Assembly (NCBI RefSeq): GCF_016820495.1
Contig: NZ_JADHDU010000001.1
Location: forward strand, 372,257 to 436,256
Direction: 5' to 3'
Origin: Planococcus beigongshangi
GTDB taxonomy: Bacteria > Bacillota > Bacilli > Bacillales_A > Planococcaceae
DNA: 64,000 nt
Numbering within the stretch: the stretch's first letter is position 1; every line of letters begins with the position of its first letter. This document shows positions 1 to 9,246 of the stretch, piece by piece. The position numbers were made by a program, and so were the translations under genes. The notes under the pieces were generated by a model. It saw nothing but the letters and a program-made list of their open reading frames with translations. It was not told the origin of the DNA and did not search any database.

Positions 1-363
1 TCACCGGCAGGGCAACGGGCGTTCATCACCGAATATGCTACTGAAGTGATGGTGCAGCGGGAACTGGATGCGGCCGAATTGGACTGGCTGGTCGGGGAGT
101 CGATGAAGACACCTTATTATGTGGCTGCCAACCTTTTTGCAGCGGGGATGTTTTCCGATTACCGGGCGGAAGCGGAGCGGGTGAACAATTCGATTCCTGC
201 ACTGACTGTCGCAGCCGAACATTGGGGAGAAACAGCGCGTGCCTTTATGGAACGGACGGCGCCAGGTTCTCAACTGGAAATTCTCGGCGGCCATTTGATG
301 TTCTGGGAACATCCGGATCGTTTCAATGAGCTGCTTGAAACGTTTTTGAATAAAGAAGAATAA
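1..363 (+). CDS. Alpha/beta hydrolase, C-terminal fragment (cut by window edge)
   Basis: The frame is open from base 1 to the TAA at 361-363, giving the last 120 residues of a protein whose start lies outside the window. The tail carries a late His in the pattern GGHLMFWEHPDRFNELLETFL, which resembles the catalytic-His end of alpha/beta hydrolase-fold enzymes (the segment '...GGHLMFWEHP' followed by an amphipathic helix). The Ser and Asp of the triad would lie upstream. Substrate cannot be told. An internal Met at base 49 is only an in-frame residue, not a likely start, because coding continues to the window edge without a stop. Confidence 0.7.
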   Translation, partial: SPAGQRAFITEYATEVMVQRELDAAELDWLVGESMKTPYYVAANLFAAGMFSDYRAEAERVNNSIPALTVAAEHWGETARAFMERTAPGSQLEILGGHLMFWEHPDRFNELLETFLNKEE

Positions 364-402
364 GATACATGCATTTTATAAGCATGGAGCTCTGTAATTT
401 CA

Positions 403-431
403 GAAATGAAATCGGGGTTTCATGTTTTTTT
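403..431 (+). terminator. Weak terminator after hydrolase
   Basis: Inverted repeat ATGAAA / TTTCAT (406-411, 418-423) with a 6-base loop, followed one base later by a run of seven T. The stem is short, so this is only probable. Confidence 0.4.
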
Positions 432-956
432 GTTTTTACCTGAACATCGTAAGCCCAAAAACCACGTTACTTTTAAAAATTTAGCGAAAAAAATTTTAGA
501 AAAAACATTATTTCATCCTACTTTTAAGTAAAGCTGCGCGAAAATTAGTTTATATCAGAAGCTTCTTTTAACAAGAAGTGGTACATAGCGGTCCTTTGCA
601 GCATTTTTCCTTTGATTGATAAAAAGTGAAGCTGGGCATAGGGTGGACCAGCTTCAAAAAAGCGAATGAATGCTTGCTCTTCTTACTATTGTATTATTTT
701 GAAATGTCTTCCATTTTAAATTTAACGTTTTATGAATAGAGGTCTGACAACGCAAAAGTATAGGAGAAAAATAGTATGATTTCAGAATAAAAAGAGTATT
801 TTATAAGTACTTTACATTTTTTGGGCTGTCATATAGGTTTATTGTAGTTTTAAAAGTTTATTACTTAATAATTTTTTGCTCGTTGCCATTGGAATTTTGT
901 GATAGTAATTACAAATAAATAATGGGTCAGTCAGGCAGTTAAAAGGAGTGGGCGGA
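432..956. other. Gene-free AT-rich stretch
   Basis: About 520 bases with no credible gene on either strand. It contains a 9-bp hairpin (627-635 with 648-656) followed on the minus strand by five T (621-626), which would work as a minus-strand terminator, but there is no minus-strand gene for it to end. The rest is AT-rich sequence with many stops. Confidence 0.6.
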
Positions 957-1358
957 GTGACAGGCACGGATCCCCAGGTAATGACAGAAGATAAGGCGAT
1001 CGGAATTATAGCTGCTGAAGCGGAGCCAAGTTCCGAGTTCGAGCTATTAATAGAAAAGCGGATGTTTAAAATTAGCGGTTTTGGCGAGAACAGGCATGGG
1101 GGGACAACGGACATTTCAGTTCCTTTGAGATTATTCCATGATGGGCGAGAAGGGGATAATGAGGCCATCGTCTTTTTGCTGGCAGAAGAATTGCCGGTTT
1201 TCATACAGGCTTTGATCGATCATCCGATTTTGCTTCCAACCAGTTATTCGCAGCAAGTGAGCATGGAGCGGGGCATGTCCTGCCTGCAGCTGAAGACGCG
1301 AGAGCCTTTCGAGGATTTCAAGGCACGCCTTTTTAAAGCGCTTACAAAGCTGGGCTGA
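957..1358 (+). CDS. Hypothetical protein, 133 aa
   Basis: GTG start at 957, chosen because AAAAGGAG (941-948) lies 8 bases upstream; the other GTG at 948 overlaps that ribosome binding site. The protein is soluble, acidic in the first half, and has no signal peptide or membrane segment. A mixed alpha/beta pattern is visible (ELLIEKRMFKISGFG, EAIVFLLAEELPVFIQALI, then a basic C-terminal helix). I do not recognise the family. It is followed 78 bases later by a 50-aa gene on the same strand and may be cotranscribed with it. Confidence 0.6.
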   Translation: MTGTDPQVMTEDKAIGIIAAEAEPSSEFELLIEKRMFKISGFGENRHGGTTDISVPLRLFHDGREGDNEAIVFLLAEELPVFIQALIDHPILLPTSYSQQVSMERGMSCLQLKTREPFEDFKARLFKALTKLG

Positions 1359-1436
1359 AAATCCATTTGCTGGAGTTCCAACTGCTGAATTACGGATTTT
1401 TTATAAGATTTACTATACCCGAGGAGGATGAAAAGA

Positions 1437-1589
1437 ATGACTGTTTTCACAAAAGAGGAAAAAAGATTCGATGCCATGCCTAAAAATTACCTGCAGGTGT
1501 ATAAGGAATTCATCAATGGCTATAAACAATATAAATTGAACAAGGTTTCACAGTCCATGTCCATGACGGCTGCGAAACAATCCAAATAA
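1437..1589 (+). CDS. Small basic protein, 50 aa
   Basis: ATG at 1437 lies 9 bases after AGGAGG (1422-1427); an in-frame ATG at 1428 directly abuts the ribosome binding site and is unlikely. The product is lysine-rich and hydrophilic, with a Tyr/Lys-rich middle (YKEFINGYKQYKLNK) and a Ser/Met tail. No membrane segment. It is closed by a clear terminator at 1609-1641. The very good ribosome binding site plus its own terminator argue that it is a real gene; function unknown. Confidence 0.6.
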   Translation: MTVFTKEEKRFDAMPKNYLQVYKEFINGYKQYKLNKVSQSMSMTAAKQSK

Positions 1590-1608
1590 GTGTCCGATAG
1601 TCTCTGAG

Positions 1609-1641
1609 GAGCTGAATCCGTATACCGATTCAGCTCTTTTT
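1609..1641 (+). terminator. Rho-independent terminator
   Basis: Perfect 10-bp stem (GAGCTGAATC at 1609-1618 with GATTCAGCTC at 1627-1636), 8-base loop, then TTTTT. Confidence 0.85.
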
Positions 1642-1829
1642 CTGCAACGAAAATTTAGAAGAATGGAAATATCGTTTCGGTAAGGAATTGTGTCTCTAAC
1701 TGTTGGCTATTGGGCCGGCGACGCGGTATCATTAACGTAACTGCTGAAAAGTATTATGGTGCAGGAAAGTTTATCATATACCAATCAGCTGACAGGTTTC
1801 ATAACCAACTACCGGAGGGGGACTGGCAA

Positions 1830-2780
1830 TTGTCTTATCAATTACGAAAAAACTTTAAGCTGTTCACCTTGAATTCCAACCCAGAGCTTGCTGCAGAGAT
1901 TGCGGACCACCTTGGCTGCCAGCTTGGAAAAAGCTCCATCACCCGTTTCAGTGACGGGGAAGTACAGATCAACATTGAAGAAAGTGTCCGCGGAGCGGAT
2001 GTCTTTTTAATTCAGTCGACTTCACAGCCTGGCAATGAAAATGTCATGGAACTGCTGATCATGATCGATGCATTGAAACGGGCATCGGCAAACTCGATCA
2101 ACGTCGTCATTCCGTATTACGGTTATGCGCGACAGGACCGGAAAGCTGCATCCCGTGAGCCGATCACTGCAAAACTGGTGGCCAATATGCTGGAAAAAGC
2201 AGGGGCGACCCACATCATCACGATGGATCTGCATGCACCGCAGCTTCAAGGTTTCTTCAATATGCCGGTCGATCAATTACTTGGCGGCACGATTTTGTCG
2301 AAGCATTTCACGGACAAGGCATTGGATGATGCAATTGTCGTTGCGCCAGATAATGGCGGTCTGGGCAGAGCACGGAAACTGGCCGACCAGCTGGATGTGC
2401 CGATCGGCTTTATCGATAAGCGCCAGATGAAGCCGGATGAACCTGAAACGGTGAACATCGTGGGAGATATCAAAGGCAAAAATGTCATCATCATCGTTGA
2501 TATCGTCGATACGGCAGTGACTGTTTCAGCAGCAGCCGATGTGCTGATCGAAAACGGTGCGAAAGCGGTCTATGCCTGCTGTACACATGCCGTCCTATCC
2601 GGCCAAGCGGTTCAAAAACTCGAAAACTCGGCACTCACAGAATTGATCGTCACCAACACCATTCATGTGCCTGAAGAAAAACGCATCGAGAAACTGACGA
2701 TACTTTCAGTTGCGGCATTGTTGGCGGAAGCTATTGAACACGTCCATAACGAAAAGCCGGTAACCCCTTTATTTGAATAA
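1830..2780 (+). CDS. Ribose-phosphate pyrophosphokinase paralogue with altered active site
   Basis: TTG start at 1830, 8 bases after GGAGGGGG (1814-1821), gives 316 aa, the normal Prs length; the frame stays open upstream to 1710 but that adds an unrelated 40-residue extension. The fold is plainly that of PRPP synthetase: [58 protein letters not shown]-like and [12 protein letters not shown] motifs are all there. Several functional positions differ from Bacillus Prs as I recall it: the catalytic-loop KRR is KRQ (Q199), KARSRE is KAASRE, PDHGG is PDNGG, and the ribose-5-phosphate loop DDIIDTAGT is VDIVDTAVT (V223, V230). It may be inactive or regulatory. It stands alone, with its own terminator. 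Reaction if active: ATP + ribose 5-phosphate to PRPP + AMP in the cytoplasm. Confidence 0.85.
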   Translation: MSYQLRKNFKLFTLNSNPELAAEIADHLGCQLGKSSITRFSDGEVQINIEESVRGADVFLIQSTSQPGNENVMELLIMIDALKRASANSINVVIPYYGYARQDRKAASREPITAKLVANMLEKAGATHIITMDLHAPQLQGFFNMPVDQLLGGTILSKHFTDKALDDAIVVAPDNGGLGRARKLADQLDVPIGFIDKRQMKPDEPETVNIVGDIKGKNVIIIVDIVDTAVTVSAAADVLIENGAKAVYACCTHAVLSGQAVQKLENSALTELIVTNTIHVPEEKRIEKLTILSVAALLAEAIEHVHNEKPVTPLFE

Positions 2781-2792
2781 AACATGAGTGTT

Positions 2793-2835
2793 AGCCGCAG
2801 CCATCCCAAACAGGGGAATTGGCTGCGGCTTTTTA
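2793..2835 (+). terminator. Rho-independent terminator after the prs-like gene
   Basis: Perfect 10-bp stem AGCCGCAGCC (2793-2802) / GGCTGCGGCT (2821-2830) followed by TTTT. Confidence 0.85.
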
Positions 2836-3087
2836 GTTTTCAATAGTATGAGTATGTGATGGATTTATAAAGTGAAACTTGTTGACTGCAGGTGGTAGGG
2901 AAGAAGCAAATCTTAAACCGAAAGCTGATGACAATTGAATAATTCAGCGATACTCAGAGAATGATTGAAAAGCCAAAGTTCAAAGTAAAATTGTTTCTTT
3001 TAGTAAATTGTATCTGCAGACTTTCATTAGTCGGTGATGCTGTTTTAAATTTGAGTTCCTTCTATAGCATATATAGAAAAAACGCTT
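2836..3087. other. Gene-free stretch
   Basis: About 250 AT-rich bases with no supported gene, structure or clear promoter; it ends where the duplicated segment carrying a small membrane-peptide gene begins (3088). Confidence 0.6.
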
Positions 3088-3269
3088 AAATAGACTGATT
3101 ATTCAGGTTTATATATGTCTATTTTCGGTAAACAGGTTTATGATAAAGGTAAAGGAGGAGGAGTAATTATGGAAGCAACATTTGCGCTGATTCCCATGCT
3201 GATCCTTTCGCTGATCGCCGTAGTCGCTATCCTGGCTTATTTTTTCCTTCACCAATGGCCGAGTAAATA
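3088..3269 (+). repeat. Dispersed direct repeat, copy 1 (small-peptide cassette)
   Basis: About 182 bp nearly identical to 12824-13004. Homology starts at AAATAGACTGA, covers the upstream region, the AAAGGAGGAGG ribosome binding site and most of a small ORF, and ends at GAGTAAATA. The two copies differ by scattered substitutions and one T in a homopolymer within the gene. Confidence 0.85.
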
Positions 3270-3270
3270 G
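3169..3270 (+). CDS. Small single-span membrane peptide, 33 aa (copy 1)
   Basis: ATG at 3169 follows AAAGGAGGAGG (3151-3161). The peptide is MEATF followed by a hydrophobic stretch of about 20 residues (LIPMLILSLIAVVAILAYFF) and a short polar tail ending WPSK. A second copy at 12905 has the same N-terminal 25 residues but one T fewer in the poly-T tract after the Tyr codon, so its C-terminus is read in a different frame and is longer. Which copy is ancestral is unclear. A terminator follows at 3313. Predicted to sit in the cytoplasmic membrane; function unknown. It does not match a toxin family that I recognise with confidence. Confidence 0.6.
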   Translation: MEATFALIPMLILSLIAVVAILAYFFLHQWPSK

Positions 3271-3312
3271 AAAGACTAACGAATCCTGGTTAGAGCAATA
3301 TAAGATTGTTGC

Positions 3313-3342
3313 GCCAGAAATCTGAGGATTTCCGGCTTTTTT
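3313..3342 (+). terminator. Rho-independent terminator
   Basis: GCCAGAAATC (3313-3322) pairs with GATTTCCGGC (3327-3336), one mismatch, TGAG loop, then TTTTTT. Confidence 0.8.
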
Positions 3343-3518
3343 CTATTTAAGAAGTTTAAATTTCTATCATTGAAATACTTTTAGTCAGAGGGTTATGCGT
3401 GCCGCAGTTAAGCAGGATATGGTAAAGTAAAATGGACACAATCAGTTAGATTAAAATGTGCAAGAGAATGTGAAAAAGAGTTTGAACCGAAAATATTAAA
3501 ATAGAGAAGGTGTTATTG

Positions 3519-4397
3519 ATGCAAATAAAAAAAGCGATAATTCCGGCTGCGGGGCTTGGGACCCGATTCCTGCCGGCTACCAAAGCGATGCCCAAAGAAA
3601 TGCTTCCTATTGTCGATAAGCCTACTATCCAATATATTGTTGAGGAAGCTATTGCTTCCGGTATTGAGGATATCATTATCGTGACTGGTAAAGGTAAACG
3701 GGCAATCGAAGATCATTTCGATCACGCTTTTGAATTGGAAGAAACCTTATTGAGAAAAGGGAAAACTGATATGCTGGATTCTGTTTTACAAACATCCAGT
3801 GTGGAGATCCATTATATCCGTCAGAAACAGCCGCTTGGTTTGGGGCATGCAATCTGGTCAGCCCGTAAATTTATCGGAGATGAGCCTTTTGCTGTCTTGT
3901 TGGGTGATGATATTGTAGTTAATGATGAACCTTGTTTAGCACAGTTGATGAAGCAGCATGAAATTACAGGTAATAGCATCATAGGTGTGCAGCAGGTTTC
4001 TCATGAAGATACAGATCGATATGGTATCATTGATCCGGTTACAGTGGATGGCAAATTAATCAAAGTCAATAAATTTGTGGAGAAGCCTCCAGTGGGCACT
4101 GCTCCTTCCAATTACGCAATCATGGGAAGATACATATTGAACCCTGAGATTTTTGACCTTCTTGGTGAACATCAGATCGGAGCAGGGGGAGAGATCCAGC
4201 TGACTGACGCCATCCAGAAGTTAAATGAACTCCAGTCTGTTTATGCTTATGAATTCGATGGCCAGCGTTTTGATGTGGGTGAGAAATTTGGCTTTATCGA
4301 AACTACCATAGAATTTGCACTTAAGCGCCCGGAGCTTAGAGATAAGTTGTTGGAGTTGTTTAAAGAAAAGCTTCAGGATGCCGAAATTCAAAAATGA
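3519..4397 (+). CDS. galU: UTP--glucose-1-phosphate uridylyltransferase (copy 1)
   Basis: Makes UDP-glucose from UTP and glucose 1-phosphate in the cytoplasm, feeding teichoic-acid glycosylation, glycolipids and exopolysaccharide. ATG at 3519 is preferred over the in-frame GTG at 3510 because the GTG overlaps the ribosome binding site AGAAGG. The 292-aa length fits the GalU/GtaB family. Motifs: N-terminal nucleotide-binding [19 protein letters not shown], then [28 protein letters not shown], and FVEKP. A second close paralogue lies at 25381. This copy stands next to an LtaS-like gene and a polyprenyl-phosphate glycosyltransferase, so it may serve lipoteichoic or wall glycan synthesis. Own terminator at 4397-4445. 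Confidence 0.93.
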   Translation: MQIKKAIIPAAGLGTRFLPATKAMPKEMLPIVDKPTIQYIVEEAIASGIEDIIIVTGKGKRAIEDHFDHAFELEETLLRKGKTDMLDSVLQTSSVEIHYIRQKQPLGLGHAIWSARKFIGDEPFAVLLGDDIVVNDEPCLAQLMKQHEITGNSIIGVQQVSHEDTDRYGIIDPVTVDGKLIKVNKFVEKPPVGTAPSNYAIMGRYILNPEIFDLLGEHQIGAGGEIQLTDAIQKLNELQSVYAYEFDGQRFDVGEKFGFIETTIEFALKRPELRDKLLELFKEKLQDAEIQK

Positions 4398-4445
4398 AAA
4401 TCCCTTGCACGAGCTTTTTGGCTCAATGTGCAAGGGATTTTCCTC
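4397..4445. terminator. Bidirectional terminator between convergent galU and ltaS-like genes
   Basis: Perfect 14-bp stem AAAATCCCTTGCAC (4397-4410) / GTGCAAGGGATTTT (4428-4441), usable in both directions because of the flanking A and T runs. Confidence 0.85.
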
Positions 4446-4450
4446 TATTT

Positions 4451-6316
4451 TTACTTAGAGCTACTGAATAATTTTTCCAGCGAGTATTGTTCTCCGAAGA
4501 GCAGATCATACTGTATCAGTTCATACATGCGTTTCGTCGCTTCTACGTCGTCTGGTGTGACTTTGTAAAGATTACCGGCAACGTCAAGTTTGATGGCGTT
4601 CGTGTAGCCCGGCATTTGGGATTTGAAATCTTCAAGAATATAATGGTAGAGCGGCTTGTCGATCCCTGCTACATCTAATATTAGAGGGGAAAGGAAAGAC
4701 GTGCTAATGGTTCCGAGCTCTGGGATTTCGGCATCGTAATTAGTCCAGACCGCCAGCGGTGTAGTTTTCATTTTCAGCTGATCCTCGAGCCCCCAATTCG
4801 TTTCTCCGGCACCATCCGGTACATAGCCAGTCTGTTTGAAGAAAGCATAGTCATGGCCGATCGCTGGCAGATGGTCTCCGAAAAAGACAACGACTGTCGG
4901 TTCATTCGAGGTTTCATAATGCTCTATTAAACTCTTCAGCGCTGCATCTGCATCCACGACTCCTTGTGAATAAGCGCGGATCAACGGATCGAAAACTGGT
5001 TTGACTCCTTCAGGCATTACTGTTTCTACAGTATAATCCTCGTACTTATCTGCTTCATAGCCTGTATGGTTTTGCATAGTAACGGCATAGATGAAACTTG
5101 GCTCTGTGCTTGCCTCGATTTCTTCTATGATAGTTTCTGTCACTTGTTGATCCGAGACAAACGGACCTTTATAGACAGGGTTCTCAAAACCATCAATGTC
5201 AATGAATTTGTCGAAACCAAGATGTTTGTAAACTTCCTCCCTATTCCAGAACCATTTAGGATAAGGGTGGATTGCTGTTGTTCGGTAACCGAGGCTATTC
5301 AGGTAGTTTGGCATGGCTGGAAGTGAATCCTTGATATATTGCTGGTATGGGACTGAGCCTGGCGGGAGGAACATGTTGGAAAAGCCGGTCAATACTTCGA
5401 ATTCCACATTGCTGGTGCCTCCACCAAAAGTAGGCGACAGAACTTGGCCTTTCTGCAATTCTCTTACAGTCGGCATTGGATCTGCAGTGAACTGCATTCC
5501 TTCGATTAAAGTAGGATCCCAAAAGGATTCACTCATGATGACGATGATATTCGGCTGTTCCAAACTTTCTCTGACCTCATAATCCTGCTCCATCTCTTGC
5601 AGATCATCTACAATTTCCAAGATATTATTTTCATTGTAACCTCTTGGCGCCAAAACTATAGCACTCTGCATATTCAACAAAAACGTCAGAAGGAAACCAT
5701 TTGTCTTGTAATTGCGGCTTTGGTCGAATGTCATGTTCGTGACGCCTGCTTCTTTCAGGGTAGCTTCCGCTTCAGGAATTGAGCGGTAGAAGATGAAAAT
5801 ACTTAAATAACCGGTTCCGAGAACTACAAAAAGCATTCGCACCCAAAGGTTCAATCGTATCCATCGCTTCGGTTTCTTTACGATGAGAAATGCGGAAAAG
5901 GCGGAAATAATAATTAGGACAGAAATAAACACGATGATTACCTGTGTCATATTTATGGCATCGTAAAGATTAGGCAATAAATTCAGTACATTATTATAAA
6001 GCATCAAGTCCCAAGGGTATAAGAACTCTCCAAGAAAGCTGAATTTATAAAAGCTGAATACGGCAAGGAGAAATACGATTACATTCGTTAGTAAGAAACT
6101 TATGAAATAGCGATTGAATATACCTAATAATACGATGAATAGACTGAAAACAATCATATAGTTAAAGAAAAAGGCTTCTTTATTTTCGCTTCGCCAAAGA
6201 GCCCGTTCTTCATAACTTTCGTTTAAATAGGTTTCAATACCATTTATCAGTAAATAAAAATAAACCATGGTGGCAACCATTACCAGCACGGGTTTATAGC
6301 TCCATTTGATTTTCAT
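4451..6316 (-). CDS. LTA synthase family phosphoglycerol transferase / sulfatase-fold membrane enzyme
   Basis: 621 aa from ATG at 6316, preceded by GAGGTGATT; an in-frame GTG at 6325 lies inside that ribosome binding site. Five membrane helices fill roughly residues 8-200, followed by an extracellular alkaline-phosphatase/sulfatase-fold domain. Family landmarks: NIIVIMSESFWDP (first metal site), GGGTSNVEFEVLTG with the likely catalytic nucleophile Thr301, the HPYPKWFWNR segment, and FFGDHLPAIG (metal-binding Asp/His). Known family members transfer glycerol phosphate from phosphatidylglycerol to lipid-anchored acceptors or polymerise lipoteichoic acid. The sequence differs from the classical LtaS block, so it may be a primase, a sugar-specific phosphoglycerol transferase or an LtaS variant. 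Divergent from the glycosyltransferase operon starting at 6569. Confidence 0.85.
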   Translation of the reverse strand: MKIKWSYKPVLVMVATMVYFYLLINGIETYLNESYEERALWRSENKEAFFFNYMIVFSLFIVLLGIFNRYFISFLLTNVIVFLLAVFSFYKFSFLGEFLYPWDLMLYNNVLNLLPNLYDAINMTQVIIVFISVLIIISAFSAFLIVKKPKRWIRLNLWVRMLFVVLGTGYLSIFIFYRSIPEAEATLKEAGVTNMTFDQSRNYKTNGFLLTFLLNMQSAIVLAPRGYNENNILEIVDDLQEMEQDYEVRESLEQPNIIVIMSESFWDPTLIEGMQFTADPMPTVRELQKGQVLSPTFGGGTSNVEFEVLTGFSNMFLPPGSVPYQQYIKDSLPAMPNYLNSLGYRTTAIHPYPKWFWNREEVYKHLGFDKFIDIDGFENPVYKGPFVSDQQVTETIIEEIEASTEPSFIYAVTMQNHTGYEADKYEDYTVETVMPEGVKPVFDPLIRAYSQGVVDADAALKSLIEHYETSNEPTVVVFFGDHLPAIGHDYAFFKQTGYVPDGAGETNWGLEDQLKMKTTPLAVWTNYDAEIPELGTISTSFLSPLILDVAGIDKPLYHYILEDFKSQMPGYTNAIKLDVAGNLYKVTPDDVEATKRMYELIQYDLLFGEQYSLEKLFSSSK

Positions 6317-6568
6317 CCCAATCACCTCAAAGATCCATCATTCTATAAGCTTTAAATTATAAAAGTAATTAGAACGTTATGTCTATAAAGTATATGTCAT
6401 GTTTCTTGAGCACGCAAATTGATGTAGATATTACGAGGTATCATGTCTCTTTGGGATTCCTGGATATATTAATACATTACTCAGGAATCTATGAATTTTA
6501 TACAATAAAACAAGCATTTATGATATGATAGCTTAGTTAATGTTTGAATTTAAAAGGAGAACATGTCT

Positions 6569-7510
6569 ATGAAAATTGCAGTATTATTGCCCTGTTATAA
6601 CGAAGAAATGACGATTGGCAAAGTGATTGATGACTTCAGAAGAGAGCTTCCTTCTGCCGATATTTACGTCTACGATAACAATTCAAAAGATAAAACTACC
6701 GAAGTTGCACTCGCGCACGGAGCAATTGTCCGGCAGGAACCGCGTCAAGGGAAGGGAAATGTAGTACGTTCCATGTTCCGTGAAATTGATGCGGATGTTT
6801 ACGTTATGGCGGATGGAGATGATACATACCCTGCTGAATTCGTCCACAATATCATTAAGCCGGTAATTGACGGTGAAGCTAACCTTGTAATTGGCGACCG
6901 CCTATCCAATGGGACTTACTTTAATGAAAATAAGCGGAAATTCCATGGATTTGGCAATACGCTCGTTAAAAAACTGATAAACAGCTTATATAAGAGCCAA
7001 ATCACTGACATAATGACCGGTTACCGGGCATTTGATCGCTTGTTCGTTAAATCATTCCCTGTAACAAGTCCTGGATTTGAAATTGAAACTGAGATGAGTA
7101 TTCATGCTTTGGATAATAAGTTTCTCATCAAAGAAGTAGCGATCGATTATCGCGACCGTCCAGAAGGAAGCGAATCGAAACTTAACACTATCCAGGATGG
7201 CATTAAAGTCCTGCGGATGATTTTTACATTATTCAAAGATTATAAGCCATTATTATTTTTCAGTTGCTGGGCAATCTTATTTTTCGTCCTCGGACTGGCT
7301 GCTGGTGTTCCGGTAATTGTGGAATACATTCGGACAGAATTTATCACACGGGTGCCATCAGCCATTCTGGCTGTCGGATTGATGATGCTCTCTACGCTTG
7401 CATTCGCTTGCGGATTGATATTGGATACAGTTGCCGGGACTCACAGGAAACAATTCGAACTTGAATTGATCCGGATCAGCGACCGTGTGAAAGGTGAGAA
7501 ACTCCATTGA
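6569..7510 (+). CDS. GT2 polyprenyl-phosphate glycosyltransferase (DPM1-like)
   Basis: ATG at 6569 is favoured because it is 9 bases after AGGAG (6555-6559); an ATG at 6563 is only 3 bases away. 313 aa. N-terminal GT-A domain with LLPCYNEE, YDNNSKDKT, ADGDDTYP and GYRAFDR motifs typical of the DPM1/CsbB group, which moves a sugar from a nucleotide donor to undecaprenyl phosphate on the cytoplasmic face. Two C-terminal membrane helices (about 230-255 and 265-290). First gene of a tightly overlapping operon: the next start TTG overlaps its stop (TTGA). With a GT-C-like protein and two small flippase-like proteins downstream, it fits the first step of a three-component membrane glycosylation system. 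Confidence 0.88.
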   Translation: MKIAVLLPCYNEEMTIGKVIDDFRRELPSADIYVYDNNSKDKTTEVALAHGAIVRQEPRQGKGNVVRSMFREIDADVYVMADGDDTYPAEFVHNIIKPVIDGEANLVIGDRLSNGTYFNENKRKFHGFGNTLVKKLINSLYKSQITDIMTGYRAFDRLFVKSFPVTSPGFEIETEMSIHALDNKFLIKEVAIDYRDRPEGSESKLNTIQDGIKVLRMIFTLFKDYKPLLFFSCWAILFFVLGLAAGVPVIVEYIRTEFITRVPSAILAVGLMMLSTLAFACGLILDTVAGTHRKQFELELIRISDRVKGEKLH

Positions 7511-9246
7511 AAAAGACGTACCTGACAGGTGCTGCATATTTTGTTGCAGCACTTTTCCTTGCATTTACGGCCATTTTTTATTTTCAGCCAATCCGCGATG
7601 CCCATCCTGTACTAATCGGAGCAGTCGTACTTGTTCTTTTTGGGCTTTTTCTTTATATACATCCTTTTTTATGGGCGATCCGGGAGTGGCCAAAAGGTAA
7701 AAAAGTCAGCTTAGCTATATTTTTACCATTGTTTTCAGTATTGGCCGGGCTGAGCTTGCTTGGCAACCAGTATTATCTGGATGATAATCATTGGCTATTA
7801 AAAATTGCAGTATATATTGGCTTATTTATTTCTGTTGCCGTTATCGTTATGGCTTTCATCAAATTGATGCTTCATATCAAAGTGCCGCAAGGTGAGCAGC
7901 AGATTTCTCCATTCTATGTGATCCTGTACATGCTGCCGATGCTGACATCTTCTCTTTTGATGTTCTTTGCGTTTTATCCAGCCGCTATGACACCGGATTC
8001 GCTGTCTCAATGGGAAGAATCTGGAACGAAGGGTTTTTCGAATTGGCATCCGGTCATGTTCACTTGGCTGATTATGTTCCTGCGGCAAATCTGGGATAAC
8101 CCAGGCGTAATCGTATTGATGCAGTCGGTTGCACTGGCTCTCACTGTGGGCTATATGGGTTATATAATGAAGCGATTTAAAGTGAATTCGTGGATAATTT
8201 GGGTTGTTTTAATCGTCATGGCTCTTATCCCAGTCAATGCCATCATGTCGATTACGATTTGGAAAGATATACTTTACAGCACTTCACTGTTTTTCTTTTC
8301 CATGCTGATATTCCTTATCGTCAAAACGAAAGGAATGGAAGCGAAAAAAGTTTCTTTCATTCTTATATTCTTGCTGGTTTCCTTCGTGCTTGTATTTTTC
8401 CGCCACAATGGCTTCCCGGTTTTCCTGATTACTATGATTGCAGTTCTGGTCATGTACCGTAATATGTGGCGACAATTGCTGCCAATGGCACTTGGAATCA
8501 TCATCCTTCACCAGATCATTACGGGACCGGTTTATACAGCGCTGGATGTTACCCCTTCGGATCCCCAGGAGGCCCTCAGCATTCCGACACAGCAAATTGC
8601 AAATATTGTTGTCAATGATGGTGATATGACTTCTGAACAGCGTGATTATATTGACAGTATTCTGCCGCTTGAATTATGGCGGGAAAAATATAATCCCGTA
8701 AATGTCGACCCGATAAAGTTCTCTTGGGAAGAATATGACCGGAACGTAATTTATGATGATTATACCGGTTATTTTAAACACTGGGCAGGATTGGTGGTAC
8801 AAAATCCATCTCTGGCAGTTGAAGCTTTCTTAAACCAAACGTCTCTGGTATGGCAGATGCGGCTTCCGGATGATGCTGTGATGAGCCGCTACGTCACCAA
8901 TATTTATCATGGCAATCAATTCGGGCTAGTCAATAAAGTTATTTATGAAGACCTTACACTTTATATGCGGCAATATCTTGAGGTGGATACCGAGGCGGAA
9001 GAGTACCTCTGGCGCCCGGCGGTATACCTTTTCTTGATGACTTTATTCATTTACATCACTTATTTGCGGAATAATTGGAGAGTATGGTTAATCCTGTTGC
9101 CGATTTCCTTAAATACAGCCGCAGTTATGGCGACCATGCCTGCGCAGGATTTCCGATATTTGTTCAATACCTCTCTTTTTGTATATACAGCTTTCCTGAT
9201 AAGCCTGATTAATTTTTGGCCTAAAGGCGGTCTGGACAATGAATAA
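7507..9246 (+). CDS. Polytopic membrane protein, GT-C-like (DUF6020-type)
   Basis: TTG start at 7507 overlaps the previous stop by 4 bases, with AAAGGTGAG about 9 bases upstream. 579 aa with a dozen or so hydrophobic helices. The first large outer loop carries the block AAMTPDSLSQWEES followed by SNWHPVMFTWL, which I associate with GT-C-type polyprenyl-phosphate-dependent glycosyltransferases (an Asp and a His-Pro in the extracellular loop). A soluble loop of about 130 residues follows around residues 350-480. Likely role: transfers the flipped lipid-linked sugar onto an extracellular acceptor such as a teichoic acid or S-layer-associated polymer. Family name is from memory; acceptor is not known. 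Its 3' end overlaps the next gene by 8 bases. Confidence 0.7.
   Translation: MKKTYLTGAAYFVAALFLAFTAIFYFQPIRDAHPVLIGAVVLVLFGLFLYIHPFLWAIREWPKGKKVSLAIFLPLFSVLAGLSLLGNQYYLDDNHWLLKIAVYIGLFISVAVIVMAFIKLMLHIKVPQGEQQISPFYVILYMLPMLTSSLLMFFAFYPAAMTPDSLSQWEESGTKGFSNWHPVMFTWLIMFLRQIWDNPGVIVLMQSVALALTVGYMGYIMKRFKVNSWIIWVVLIVMALIPVNAIMSITIWKDILYSTSLFFFSMLIFLIVKTKGMEAKKVSFILIFLLVSFVLVFFRHNGFPVFLITMIAVLVMYRNMWRQLLPMALGIIILHQIITGPVYTALDVTPSDPQEALSIPTQQIANIVVNDGDMTSEQRDYIDSILPLELWREKYNPVNVDPIKFSWEEYDRNVIYDDYTGYFKHWAGLVVQNPSLAVEAFLNQTSLVWQMRLPDDAVMSRYVTNIYHGNQFGLVNKVIYEDLTLYMRQYLEVDTEAEEYLWRPAVYLFLMTLFIYITYLRNNWRVWLILLPISLNTAAVMATMPAQDFRYLFNTSLFVYTAFLISLINFWPKGGLDNE

Noticed and set aside
839..1204. 121-codon minus-strand open frame that could explain the minus-strand terminator at 621-656
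   Set aside because: Overlaps the better-supported plus-strand gene at 957, has no ribosome binding site and odd composition.
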